Positions 12,645-22,800 of a DNA stretch of 64,000 nucleotides are shown here, in pieces; position 1 is the stretch's first letter, and each line of letters starts with the position of its first letter. Below the pieces are notes generated by a model. It did no database searches. It saw only the letters and a program-made list of their open reading frames with translations, and was not told where the DNA came from. The position numbers were made by a program, and so were the translations under genes. The stretch lies in the NCBI RefSeq assembly GCF_030445035.2, contig NC_080701.1:12552739-12616738 (forward strand), given 5' to 3'. Origin of the DNA: Dasypus novemcinctus. Lineage: Eukaryota > Chordata > Mammalia > Cingulata > Dasypodidae.

Positions 12645-13605
12645 ACACAACAAGCTACCATCTTTCACCCACTAGAATGGCTACTATTTAAAAAAAAAAA
12701 ACAACCACCAGAAAATAACAAGTGTTGGAGAGGATGTGAAGAAATAGGAACTCTCATTCAAGTTAGTGGGAATGTAAAATGACACACCCGCTGTGGAAAA
12801 ACAGTATTGCAATTCCTCAAAAAGTTAGGTGTAGATTTACTATATGCCCAGCAATCCCACTTCTACATATAAAACCAAAAGAATTGAAAGCAAGGACTCG
12901 GACAGACATTTGCACACCAGTACTCACAGCAGCATTTCTCACAATTGCCAAAAGGTGGAAGGACCCCAAACGTCCATCAACAGATGAGGGATAAGTCAAA
13001 TGTGGTAAATACAAACAAAGGAATATTACTCAGCTGGTATAAAGAAATGAAGTTCTAACGCATGTTTCAACATGGGTAGACCTTGAAGACATCATGTTCA
13101 GTGAAATAAGCCAGACACAAAAGGACAAATGCTACATGATCTCACTTACATGAAATGAGAAGAACATACGTATCTATAAAGTCAGAAACTACAATACAGG
13201 TTACTAGGGCCAAGTAGGCGAGGGGAATCAGGAGCAAACGTTAAATTGGCATGGAGTTTCTGTTTGGGGTAATGGAAAAGTTTGGGTAATAGTTGATGAA
13301 TGCAAGCATGTCTTGGCATATGTAATTAGCAACACAGAATTGTGTCTTCAAAAAGGGAAATTTTAGGTTGTATGTAAGTTACCACACACAAAACTATACA
13401 AAGGTACAACATAATGAATAAATCCTAATGTAAAAAATGCACTAAAATTCATAGCATAATTATAATAACATTGTTTTATGAATTGTAACAAAGCTACCAC
13501 ACCAGTGCTAAATGTTAATAATAGGGAAAACTGAGAGGGCTGGATATGAGAACTCTGTACTTTCTGCATTATTTCTCTGTAAACCTACAACTCCTCTAAT
13601 TTTTT
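12645..13605 (+). mobile_element. L1 3' end fragment
   Basis: An ORF2 3' block (AACAAGTGTTGGAGAGGATG near 12717) through a 3' UTR ending in T/A-rich sequence. It is older and more diverged than its neighbours. Confidence 0.7.
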
Positions 13606-14941
13606 TTTAAATCCCAGTGAAGAAAAGCCTATGACCTATACAAAATAATAATAAAATAAACAAAAGAAAAAAAATGGAAAAGCCTAGGACCTTCACTAGT
13701 GAATTTACCAAATTTTACCAAACTTTGAAAGAGGAATTAACACCACTGCTTTTCAAACTCTTCCATAAAATTAAATAGCACTTCCTAGTTGATTCTATAA
13801 GGCTAGCATCAACCTAATACCAGAGTCAAATAGAGATATCACAAGAAAAGAAAATCAAAGATGAATATCTCTGATCAATATAGATGTAAAAACCTCAGCT
13901 AAATACTAGCAAACTGAATCCAATAGCACAATAAAAGGATTATGCACCACAACCATGTGGGATTTGTCCCAGGAATGCAAGCATGGTCCAACATAACACA
14001 ATTAATATAATACACCACATTAACAGAATGAAGGAAAAACAATACACGATCATTTCTCTTTATGCTGAAAAGGTATTTAACAAAATCCAGCATCCTTTCT
14101 TGACAATAACACTCAGAACACTAGGAATAGAAGGGAACTTCCTCAACATGATAAAGAGCATATATGAAAAGCCCACAGCTATTATCATACTCGATGGTGA
14201 AAGGCTGATAGCTTTCCTTTTATGATATGGAACAAGATAATGATGACCACTATCACCACTGCTAGTCAACGTTGTACTGGAAGTTCTAACCACAGCAATT
14301 AGGCAAGCAAAACAAATAAAAATTTTCCAAATTTGAAGGAAGTAAAAAGTTCTCTACTTACAAATGACACAATCCAATATTAGAAAATCTCAAAGACTCT
14401 TCAAGAAAGCTACTAGAGATGATAAATGAATTTAGCAAAGTAGCAGAGTACAAGATTGACATGAAAACGTCAGGGGTGTTTCTGTATACCAGCAATGAAC
14501 AATCCAAAAAGGAAATCAAGAGAAAAATTCCATTTACCATAGCAACTTCAAGAATCAAACAAATTTAACTAAGGACTCAAAGGACTTGTACATGCAAATC
14601 GATAAAGCATTGCTAAAAGAAATTAAAGACCTAAATCAATGGAAAACATTCCATGTTCATGGATTGAAAAATATTATTAATGCTACCCAAAATTAAAGTT
14701 ACCCAAAATAATCTATAGAGTCAATGCAATTCCAATAAAAATTCCAACAGTCTTCCTCACAGAAATGGAAAAGATAATCATCCAGTTCATATGGAAGCAC
14801 TATTCATATGGAAGCAAAAATATCTTGAAAAATAACAAAGACTCACACTTCCTGATTTCAAAACTGAACACAAAGCCACAGTAATCAAAAGAGGCAAGGC
14901 TGGTACTGGCCTAAGGACAGACACATAGACATTTTAATTTG

Positions 14942-15473
14942 TGTTAGTTTCCTAGGCTGCTCAAAGCAAATACCATGAAATGGGTTGGGTTAAAAAAAGG
15001 GAATTTATTCACTCATGGTTTTGAGGCTGGGAAAAATGTCCAAAGCAAGACATCATGAGGGTGATTCTTTCTTCCTGAAGACTGGCTTCTGGGGCTGGCT
15101 GCCAGTGATCCTGGCTCCTCTATCACATGGCAAGGCATATGGCGGTGTCTGTGTCCAGGTTCCACTGATTTCAGCTTCTTCTGTGGCTTTCTCTCTCTCT
15201 CTCTCTCTTTCTCCATCTCTGTCTCTCCTCTCTCCTCTCTCTCTGTCTCGCTGTCTCTCTCTCCTCTCTATCTCTCTCTCTCTCTGTCTCTCTCTCTTTC
15301 ATTCCACTTATAGGACTCCAGAAACAGGATTAAGACCAATCCTGAATGAGGTGGGTCACACTCTCACTGAACTAGCCCCATCAAAAGGTCTTACTTACAA
15401 TGGGTTTACACAGGAATGGATTAACTTTAAGAACATGTTCTTCTAGGGGTACATTCAACTGCAAACCACCACA
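14942..15473 (-). mobile_element. MaLR-type solo LTR, antisense, with TC-rich tract
   Basis: TGTTAGTTTCCTAGG...AACCACCACA bounds, the antisense form of a MaLR LTR. An internal pyrimidine run (15191-15300) is a TC microsatellite. Confidence 0.65.
15191..15300. repeat. (TC)n-rich microsatellite
   Basis: Long runs of CTCTCT with interruptions, inside the LTR at 14942-15473. Confidence 0.9.
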
Positions 15474-15537
15474 GAATTGAATTGAGAATTCAGAAATAAA
15501 CCATCATGTCTATGGCCAATTCATTTTTGTTCATTTG

Positions 15538-15855
15538 TTTTAAAGATTTATCTGTTTACTTTATTTACCCCCCTTCCCCCAGATGGTTCTCTCGACTGTC
15601 TGCTCATTGTTTGTTTGCCTTCTCCAGGAGGCTCTGAAACCAAACCCAGTACCTCCCACATTAGAGGCAAGTGCCCAATGGCCTGAGCCACATCTGCTCC
15701 CTGTGGGCTGCAGCACCTGCAGGATTATGACATCTGCTCATTGTGGTAGGGGCAGCACCTGCTCCTTTTCTTTTAGAAGGCACGGGGACCTGAACCTGAG
15801 ACCTCCCATGTGGTAGGCAGGTGCCCAAGTGGTTGAGCCACAGTCATGTCCCTGG
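15538..15855 (-). mobile_element. DAS-related SINE, antisense, older variant
   Basis: Minus-strand head with ACCTCCCATGTGGTAGG at about 15803 and a second head-like block near 15650. It interrupts the L1 phrase that resumes TTTTTGACAAGGGTTTC. Confidence 0.7.
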
Positions 15856-15935
15856 TTTTTGACAAGGGTTTCACATCCACTCAGTGAGGAAAGAGAGTCT
15901 TTTCAATCAGTGGTGCTGGGAAAACTGGATATCCA

Positions 15936-16920
15936 TAAAATGGTGATTTGGTCTTTCCAGTGCCCCTGTAACTACAGCGGTCAGATATGTTCCTTCATAC
16001 CCACTGAACTTTCTTCTCCATTAATATGCTCCTCGTTGTTTGCACTCTCCTTCTTTCCCAGGCTTGGCAAGCTGGCTGTGATGGCCTCTCTGGTCACTGC
16101 AGAGAGCCCATCACTTGCAGGAGGTAGATCATGCAGGTCAAGTAGCACCCTTTCGGCAGGGGTAGAACATGGCCATGGCTCTTTCATGCTTTGAACAATC
16201 TCCTTGTGTTTGCCAAGACAAACTCCTCAAAACTCTCCATCTGTGCATCCTTTTTCGTTTTGTTTTTTGTTTTTGTTTTGTGTGTGTGTGTGTGCATCCT
16301 TTTATACCACACAGAAACTTGCATGTATCTTAAGTGTACAGCTCGAAGGATTCTCACTCACTGAGCACACCCAAGTGGCCAGCTCCACAGGAGACCCCCT
16401 TCAAAAATCACTCATTTTTAATGGCTCTGACATCGTGGGTCCTAATTTCATTAGCCATCCTCCTGATGTTGAACATTTTTTTCCTATAATAAATAGTGCC
16501 ACAGTGATTATTTCTATTCCCTTAAAATTTCTCCCACCTTATAACAACCCCACCACCACCACCTCCACTGCCACTTGCCTCTCTGGGCTAGAATGTAAGG
16601 ATGGCCATTTGGGTACATGAATTCAAAGCTCTTTCAGTCCTTTCACACCCCCATCTATACCATTTCCTCCTCCTTGACAGTCCCCAACCCTGGGAACGCC
16701 CATTTGTCCATGGTCTTCTGGACTGAGTACGGTCAGACAAATTACAGAACTGCAGAGATCAAGACCACTACAACTTCATGCTGTCTGTGCTCCTCCAAGC
16801 CTTCGCTGCTTGCTGTGTTCTGTGGGCTAAGAGTGGGCTTGTCAGTTGTCTTAATGTTAACTAGAGAGGTTGATCTATAACTTCTAACAGTATTATCTTT
16901 GTCAGGTTTTAAAGATGAAA
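15936..16920. other. Intergenic, no gene recognised
   Basis: No convincing exon or known repeat was identified. A (TG)n run of about 18 nt lies near 16280. Parts near 16310-16540 may be very old repeat sequence. Confidence 0.5.
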
Positions 16921-16930
16921 TGCTTATTTG

Positions 16931-17870
16931 TGGCAGGAAGCAGCTACAGGAGAATGACCACCACCCTGTAGCTCCCCCTTAAGAATAAGGGTGTAAGGGA
17001 AGCAGATGTGGCTCAAGTGACCCAGCTCCCGTCTACCACATGGGAGGTCCTGGTTCAGTTTCCAGTGCCTCCTGGAGAAGATGACCAAGACAGTGAGCTG
17101 GTGCAAAGGGCAGGTGTGGCGAGCTGACGCAACAAGGAGACACAAAGAGGAAACACAATGGGGACACAAAGCAGGGAGCTGAGGTGAGCACCTTTCTTCC
17201 ACATGGGAGGTCCCAGGTTCAGTTCCTGGTGCCTCCTATAAAGAAGACGAACACATAGGAAATGGACACAGAGAGCAGACAGTGAGTGCAAATGAGGGGG
17301 AGGGGGGATAGAGATATAAAATAAATCTTGAAAAAAAAATAAGACAGGTATAAACTCCGAAGGGGGACTTACAGGAGGCGGGTTAGTTACTATAAGGGGG
17401 GGAAGGTGGCTGGTCAGAATAAAGCCATAACAGCTGGGACCCCCGAAGTCAGAGTCCAGCCACGAGACCCCACCCAGAAAGCCCTGAGCACAGGCAGCTG
17501 CTTGAGAACAAAGCTGTAACCACTGCAGCCAAAAAGGCCCCAAGACCCTGTCACCAAGTCCCATTTGAAACTCCTGGGCTCAAAAGAAGCCCCGGATCAC
17601 TCCAAACAGAAAGCCTTCGTATTGGTCCCCCGAGAGCTGACAGGTGAGGACAGAAAGGGAACGGCTCAGAGCAGCAAAGAGCTGGGCTCCTCCTTCAAAT
17701 GGAGAAGAGGGAGGAGAAAGGCCTTCAAAAGGCCGATGGGGCCCACACGTGCGACTCACCCTGCAGCACGCTGCACCCCGCACCCGTCTTGGGTGTGTCC
17801 TATCTCTTTTCTCTTGTTTCTCAATAAACTCTTTTTACTGGCCTTAAAAAAAAAAAAGGCAAAACAAAAA
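16931..17870 (+). mobile_element. Retroposed LTR-like sequence with poly(A) tail
   Basis: It starts TGGCAGGAAGCAGCTACAGG and ends with CAATAAACTCTTTTTACTGG, then an A-rich tail. CTTATTTG occurs just before (16923-16930) and just after (17873-17880). The AATAAACTCTTT ending resembles a class I ERV LTR, but the A tail and 8-bp duplication look like L1-mediated retroposition. A SINE interrupts it. Confidence 0.5.
16997..17339 (+). mobile_element. Two-headed DAS-type SINE
   Basis: Two tRNA-like heads with B boxes (GGTTCAGTTTCC near 17052 and GGTTCAGTTCCT near 17217) separated by a GAGACACAAAG-rich spacer, then an A tail. Confidence 0.85.
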
Positions 17871-17880
17871 AACTTATTTG

Positions 17881-18815
17881 CAATTTTATATTTTGAAAAG
17901 CATGAAAATGACTGGTTTTTGGAAGCTTAGATACTGGTACATTTCTTCCTGTAGGAAAGACGGGGTAAGTAGCTGATTTTAAGAGACACACACATAAACA
18001 TTTTTCATGTCAACAGGTATGTATTTATTTTAGTAAGTAGTTAGATAAGCTATTATTAGGACACCAAACTCAATCGTCATCCATTAGGAGGAGGGTAGGT
18101 TTTTAAAAAAAAATAAGTTGAGTTAAAGTTGATTTAGAGAAAAACTAGTAATCATATAATAGTGCAGGTAGCCTGCAGTTGTGGCAGTGCTGTGACAGCA
18201 GTACTTTAATGACTGACGTTTGGGAAACATTGCTTTAGCATACTTTTGAGGTCCTGGTACCATTTTCTTGGTGTATTTTAGTTCTAACAGAGGAGGAAAT
18301 AGAAGGATTGGAGGATATGCCAAGAAAAAGGACCAGACCTTCAAAGTTATTCTAAAATAGTATTTACCTCCCGTTATTAGTCTCATATTATATAATTCAT
18401 GACTCGATTTCGTATTTTCAGTTTATGAACATATTCCTGGGAATAACAGCAGCCTTTCTGTTTTTAGAGCAAACTTTAAAAACTACTTAGGGATCGGGAT
18501 GAACCTCCGGTTCATGAAATACGCCAATACGATAACACGATGTAGGTTTGGTTTTGGTTTGCTGAAACTCCCATTCCAGGACCAAGTGGGCCGACTGGGT
18601 ACTCCAGCTTAATTTTTGGGTGTCTAAGTGTGCATCTTCCACGTGGCCCTGGTTCACAGCACCTTGTGTTTTCACAAACCTGCACGGTAAACCCTAAGGG
18701 AAGAAATGACGTCTTTTTCTTTGTAACCTCACTCCCAGCGTAATAGTTTGTTAATGCAGACACACGGCTTTCTACGCAGGTCGTCAGGTACGTGCATCCA
18801 ACACTTAAAAATAAT
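17881..18815. other. Flank downstream of MBOAT4, nothing recognised
   Basis: AT-rich sequence with no exon that I can support. It may include part of the MBOAT4 3' UTR if the signal at 18823 is not used. Confidence 0.5.
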
Positions 18816-18822
18816 TTTTTTT

Positions 18823-18828
18823 TTTATT
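18823..18828 (-). other. MBOAT4: Candidate MBOAT4 poly(A) signal
   Basis: TTTATT on the plus strand is AATAAA on the minus strand, about 92 nt after the MBOAT4 stop. It lies beside a T-run on the plus strand, so chance cannot be excluded. Confidence 0.45.
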
Positions 18829-18899
18829 ATGGGGAAGTTCAAACCCGCGCATCCTTCCCGCCTGCGCTGGCACCTCCTAAACTTGGTCACTGGCGGATC

Positions 18900-19640
18900 A
18901 GGGGGCGCCCGGGGCGCCGTCACTGCACTTTGCGCTCCCTCTTCGCCAAGAGGAGGAGCAGGACGCAGTAGAGCGCGGGGAAGACGCTGCCGCCCGAGCC
19001 GCACAGGCGCCGCAGGGCCGCCACGCTGTCCGCCTGCACCGCCAGCATGACGAAGGCCACCACCAGCTGCGCCTGCGCCCAGGCGGCGGCGCGGAAGAGC
19101 GCGCGCGCGGCCGGGGAGGCGAGGCGCGCGGCCGCGGCGCGCACCCGCCGGTCGGCCTCCACCATGGCGGCCCAGCAGGCGAAGCCGAGCGCGTGGCCGG
19201 GGCGCAGCCCGTGCCACCAGGCCGAGAGCGCGAAGGCGCGCGGCAGCAGGCGCGGCCCGAGCGCCAGGCGCCGCAGCCAGCGCGCCGTGCTGCGGTTCCA
19301 GCGGCGCGCCACCAGCGACACGCTGTGCGTCGTCTCCAGCGTCCACACGTCCGCGTCCGCCACGTAGCCGTCCTCGTCCCCCTCGGCCGCCGCCTCGGCC
19401 GCGAAGCCCGCCGCCTGCAGCAGCGAGTCGTCCAGGGCCCAGCGCGCGTAGAAGCGGAGCTTGAGGAGCGCCGCCGAGCCCCACATGGCGCGCACGCACT
19501 CGAGGTGGCGACAGTCCTCCAGGCCGGGCCCCGCGCGCACCGCCCGCCGCAGGGCCGCGCTCAGGCCCTCCAGAGCCAGCACCTGCAGCCCCGTCCGCGC
19601 CAGGGCCCCGAGACAGTGCCTCGGGCGCCACGGGCTGGGC
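18900..19640. other. Intragenic CpG-dense block in MBOAT4 exon 3
   Basis: Very high G+C with many CpG dinucleotides covers the 3' two-thirds of the last coding exon and ends close to the stop. It is not at a promoter. Composition changes sharply toward the 5' end of the exon and in the intron. Confidence 0.85.
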
Positions 19641-19871
19641 TCTTGCACCCGGGCCTGAAATCTCTTGAAGGAACAGAGGGAGCCTCCCAGGAGGGCAGGG
19701 AAAAAGAGCAAGTAGCTGAAATAGGGCAAGGCCCTCTGCAGATGCTCGGACAGAGAGCTCCTGCTCCGGACGCCTCCCCGTGCTGACTCCACTTTCCCCT
19801 CGCTAATGTCCAGAGAGAGGGACGTGACCCTCTGGGTCAACAGCATGAGGGAAGAAAGAGCAATGTAGAAC
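18920..19871 (-). CDS. MBOAT4: MBOAT4 coding exon 3 (catalytic part, stop)
   Basis: The acceptor CTCTTTCAG|GTTCTAC is followed by [20 protein letters not shown], the [20 protein letters not shown] segment, the Asn307 and His335 active-site motifs, and the C-terminus [14 protein letters not shown], ending in TGA (18922-18920). The N-terminal half of the exon has ordinary composition. From about residue 195 on it is almost all G and C (54 of 60 bases at 19081-19140). Residues 356-382 hold 19 Ala or Arg among 27. Confidence 0.95.
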
Positions 19872-22800
19872 CTGAAAGAGAATTTTTTTAAAATGTAAAA
19901 ACCACTGCATATTCTATTTGTCCCTCCCATTCCCAGCCCTTGCAGGTGACCCCACAGCAAATGGTGGCTCCAAACAGTTAAGATCTATCTGTGGCCTGCA
20001 GTGCTTCACAAAGACTCCCAGGTCAATTCAGAACAGGTTGCTCCAGGCAGGGTCAAAAGGTAAAAGAGGAGAAGCAGATGTGGCTCAAGTGACTGAGCTC
20101 CCACCTACCACCCAGGAGGTCCCAGATTCAGTTCCTGGTGCCTCCTGGAGAAGATGAGCAAGACAGCAAGCAAGCATGGCGAGTTGACGCAACAAGGAGA
20201 CACAAAGAGGAAAGTCAATGAGAGACACAACAAAGCAGTGAGTTGAGGCGGCTCAAGCGACTGAATACCTGTCTCCCTCAGGGGAGGCCCCAGGTTCAGT
20301 TCCTGGTGCCTCCCTCCGGGAGGAGAAGAGCAGACACAGAGAGCACACAGAGAATGGCTGCAGAGAGCAGACAGCAAGTGTAAACGATGGGGGGCAATAA
20401 ATAAGTAAAATAAATCTTTAAAAAAAAGGGGGGGGAGAGGAAGGAGAAACTAATCACTGGTCAGAGATATAAATAGGGTGACAAGAAGCCCAGAGCAGGG
20501 ACTATTGACTACAGTGTTTCTAAGAAGAGCTTATAAAAAGATGACGATCAGGGAAGAGAAAATACCCCAGGAGAAATGTGCCATAAAAGAATCAAAGACT
20601 TAGCAGTGAAGAAGTTACAGGAAGTTGAAGGTTTTAAATATCCACCAGGCCCTGGCCGTAAGAGTCCGCACGAGCCGGATTTCTGCTGAAGACGCGTGAG
20701 TCAAGCCAAAGGTTTGGGGACACATCCTGCGTCATGAGCAAATGTGATGGGTGTTCTTAAGCCCCTGAACTCGTACACTTCACCATCAGTGGAGAAGCTC
20801 CTGTTGCCAGGATTACTGAAAAGAGCTCATATGGAAAAGGTCTGTTGTCCTGTGGAGAGAAGACAGCAGTTTCCCGGCTGCTGCTGTTTCTCCACGTGTA
20901 CCTGAGGACTTACGGACAGCTGGCCCCTCACTTGCTTTGTGCTAACCGAAAGCAAAGGAGCTGCCAAAGGCGGCCAAGGCCAGCTCTCTCCCGGCTGGGC
21001 CCTTGCTCCGCCTCGCTCCCGTCCACGCAGGTCCTGTTCAACGCGCTCTTCCAGCCCCACCAGGTCACACGCTTCCCCCGAAATCCTGACTCACCCCAGC
21101 CCAGGGAGAACTTCCCGCTCCCCACAACCTGCCACCTTGCCTTTTCTCTAGAGATGCCGGCCCCGAAGCCGTTGGTGAAAATAGCCGAAGTGAAGAAGAG
21201 GGTTCTGGGTGTGGTGGGGATGGCGAAGCCGGCGGACCTCTGGCAGGCTGGGGTCAGGCAGTCCCCTTAGAGGTGCCACAGCCTGGGCGCAGTGGAGCGG
21301 CCCTGAGCCCGGGCCTGTGGTGGCCGGCGGAAGCGGCCAGGAGCGTCAGGCCTCCAGGCCCCCTGGCGCGTTTCCCGTCCTCTTGGTGCCGTCACTGACT
21401 CGTGGAAACGATTCTCTAGCCTGCAGTTAGCGCCTGACTTTTCCCTCCAGATGGGGTGCCTGCCCCTCTTTCTGCGGAGATGGGAACAGCCGAGTCTGCA
21501 GGACCGTAAAGACCCTGCACAAGCAGCTGCCTCCTTCTCAGCAGCTGCCACAGGAAGGCAGCAAGGGCTTAGAGGGGATTATAGCTGCCCTGTTCTGCTG
21601 AAGATGGGGCGAGGCCGTTGGCGGTGGGTCTGCGCCACGGGCACCGGCCGCCACCTGGCTGCGTGGCGACGCCTCCAGGCAGGCCTCTTCTGTGAAAGCT
21701 CTGAGGCTGCCGGCTCACCCCTCCCCTCCCAGCCTCCCTCTCGGGCACAAAGACGGCCGCGGCTAAATGCCCGACTGTGCCCACGGGCAACCCACAGTGG
21801 TCCTTATTCAGATAATCACATGTGTATTTACTATCCTGCAAGACAGGGATCATTATCCCCATTTCTTTTTTCCTTTAGAAAAAGACCTCATGGGGAAACG
21901 GATGTGGCTCAAGCAGCTGGGCTCCCGTCTACCTTAGGGGAGGTCCAGGGTTCGACTCCCAGGGCCTCCTGGTGAAGGCGAGCTGGCCCGCGTGGAGAGC
22001 AGGCACAGCAAGATGATGCAACAAAAAGAAACACAGGGGAAAGCGGATGTGGCTCAACTGATAGAGTATCTGCCTACCACATGGGAGGTCCAGGGTTCAA
22101 ACCCAGGGCCTCCTGGCCCACGTGGTGAGCTGGCCCACGTGCAGCACTGATGCGTGCAAGGAGCGCCGTGCCACACAGGGGTGTCCCCCACATAGGGGAG
22201 CCCCATGTGCAAGGAGTGCGCCTTGCAAGGAGAGCCACCGTAGTGAAAAAAGTGCAGCCTGCCCAGGAGTGGTCCCACACACCCGGAGAGCTGATGCAGC
22301 AAGATGACACAACAAAGAGACAGATTCCTGGTGCCACTGAAGAGAATTCAAGTGGACACAGAAGAACACACAGCAAATGGACAGAGAGAGCAAACAATGA
22401 GGAAGGGGAGAGATAAATAAAGTCATCTTTAAAAATAAAAAATAAAAAAAAATAAAGAACATCACCTGACATCCTTTTGGAAAAAAAGAAAGAAACACAG
22501 AGGAGAGACAATAAGAGATGCAGCAGACCAGGGAGCTGAGGGGGCACAAGAGATTGAGCATCTTTCTCCCACTCCAGAAGGTCCTGGGGTGGGTTCCCGG
22601 CGCTGCCTAAAGAGGAGACAAGCAGACACAGAAGAACACGCAGAGAACAGCGAGTGCAAAACAACAAGGGCAGGGGAGGAGGGGGGCGAAATAAAGAAAG
22701 AAATCTTAAAAGAAAATAATCATGACGGAGCGTTTAAAGGATTTGCTGAAATGGGGAAGGACTGGGATCCCCCTCGGGCCCACGCTCTCCCACCACCGCA

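Larger units (their letters stand above)
13610..15935 (+). mobile_element. L1 ORF2 fragment with two insertions
   Basis: Reverse-transcriptase region sequence from about 13660 (for example YAEKVFNKIQHPF at about 14060) runs to the ORF2 C-terminal region at 15860-15935. An antisense LTR (14942-15473) and an antisense SINE (15538-15855) interrupt it; the L1 text continues across both. Confidence 0.8.

Noticed and set aside
1-18800. LEPROTL1 exons expected next to MBOAT4
   Set aside because: I found no segment matching its protein; the stretch is L1-, SINE- and LTR-filled. The canonical exons are probably outside the window.
18729-19631. A 300-residue minus-strand frame and 197-residue plus-strand frame over MBOAT4 exon 3
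   Set aside because: They are shadows of the GC-rich exon in other frames. Only the GOAT frame matches a protein family and splices correctly.
22054-22320. tRNA genes suggested by tRNA-like A and B boxes
   Set aside because: The heads belong to DAS-type SINEs with tails and TSDs, and do not form a clean mature tRNA cloverleaf.
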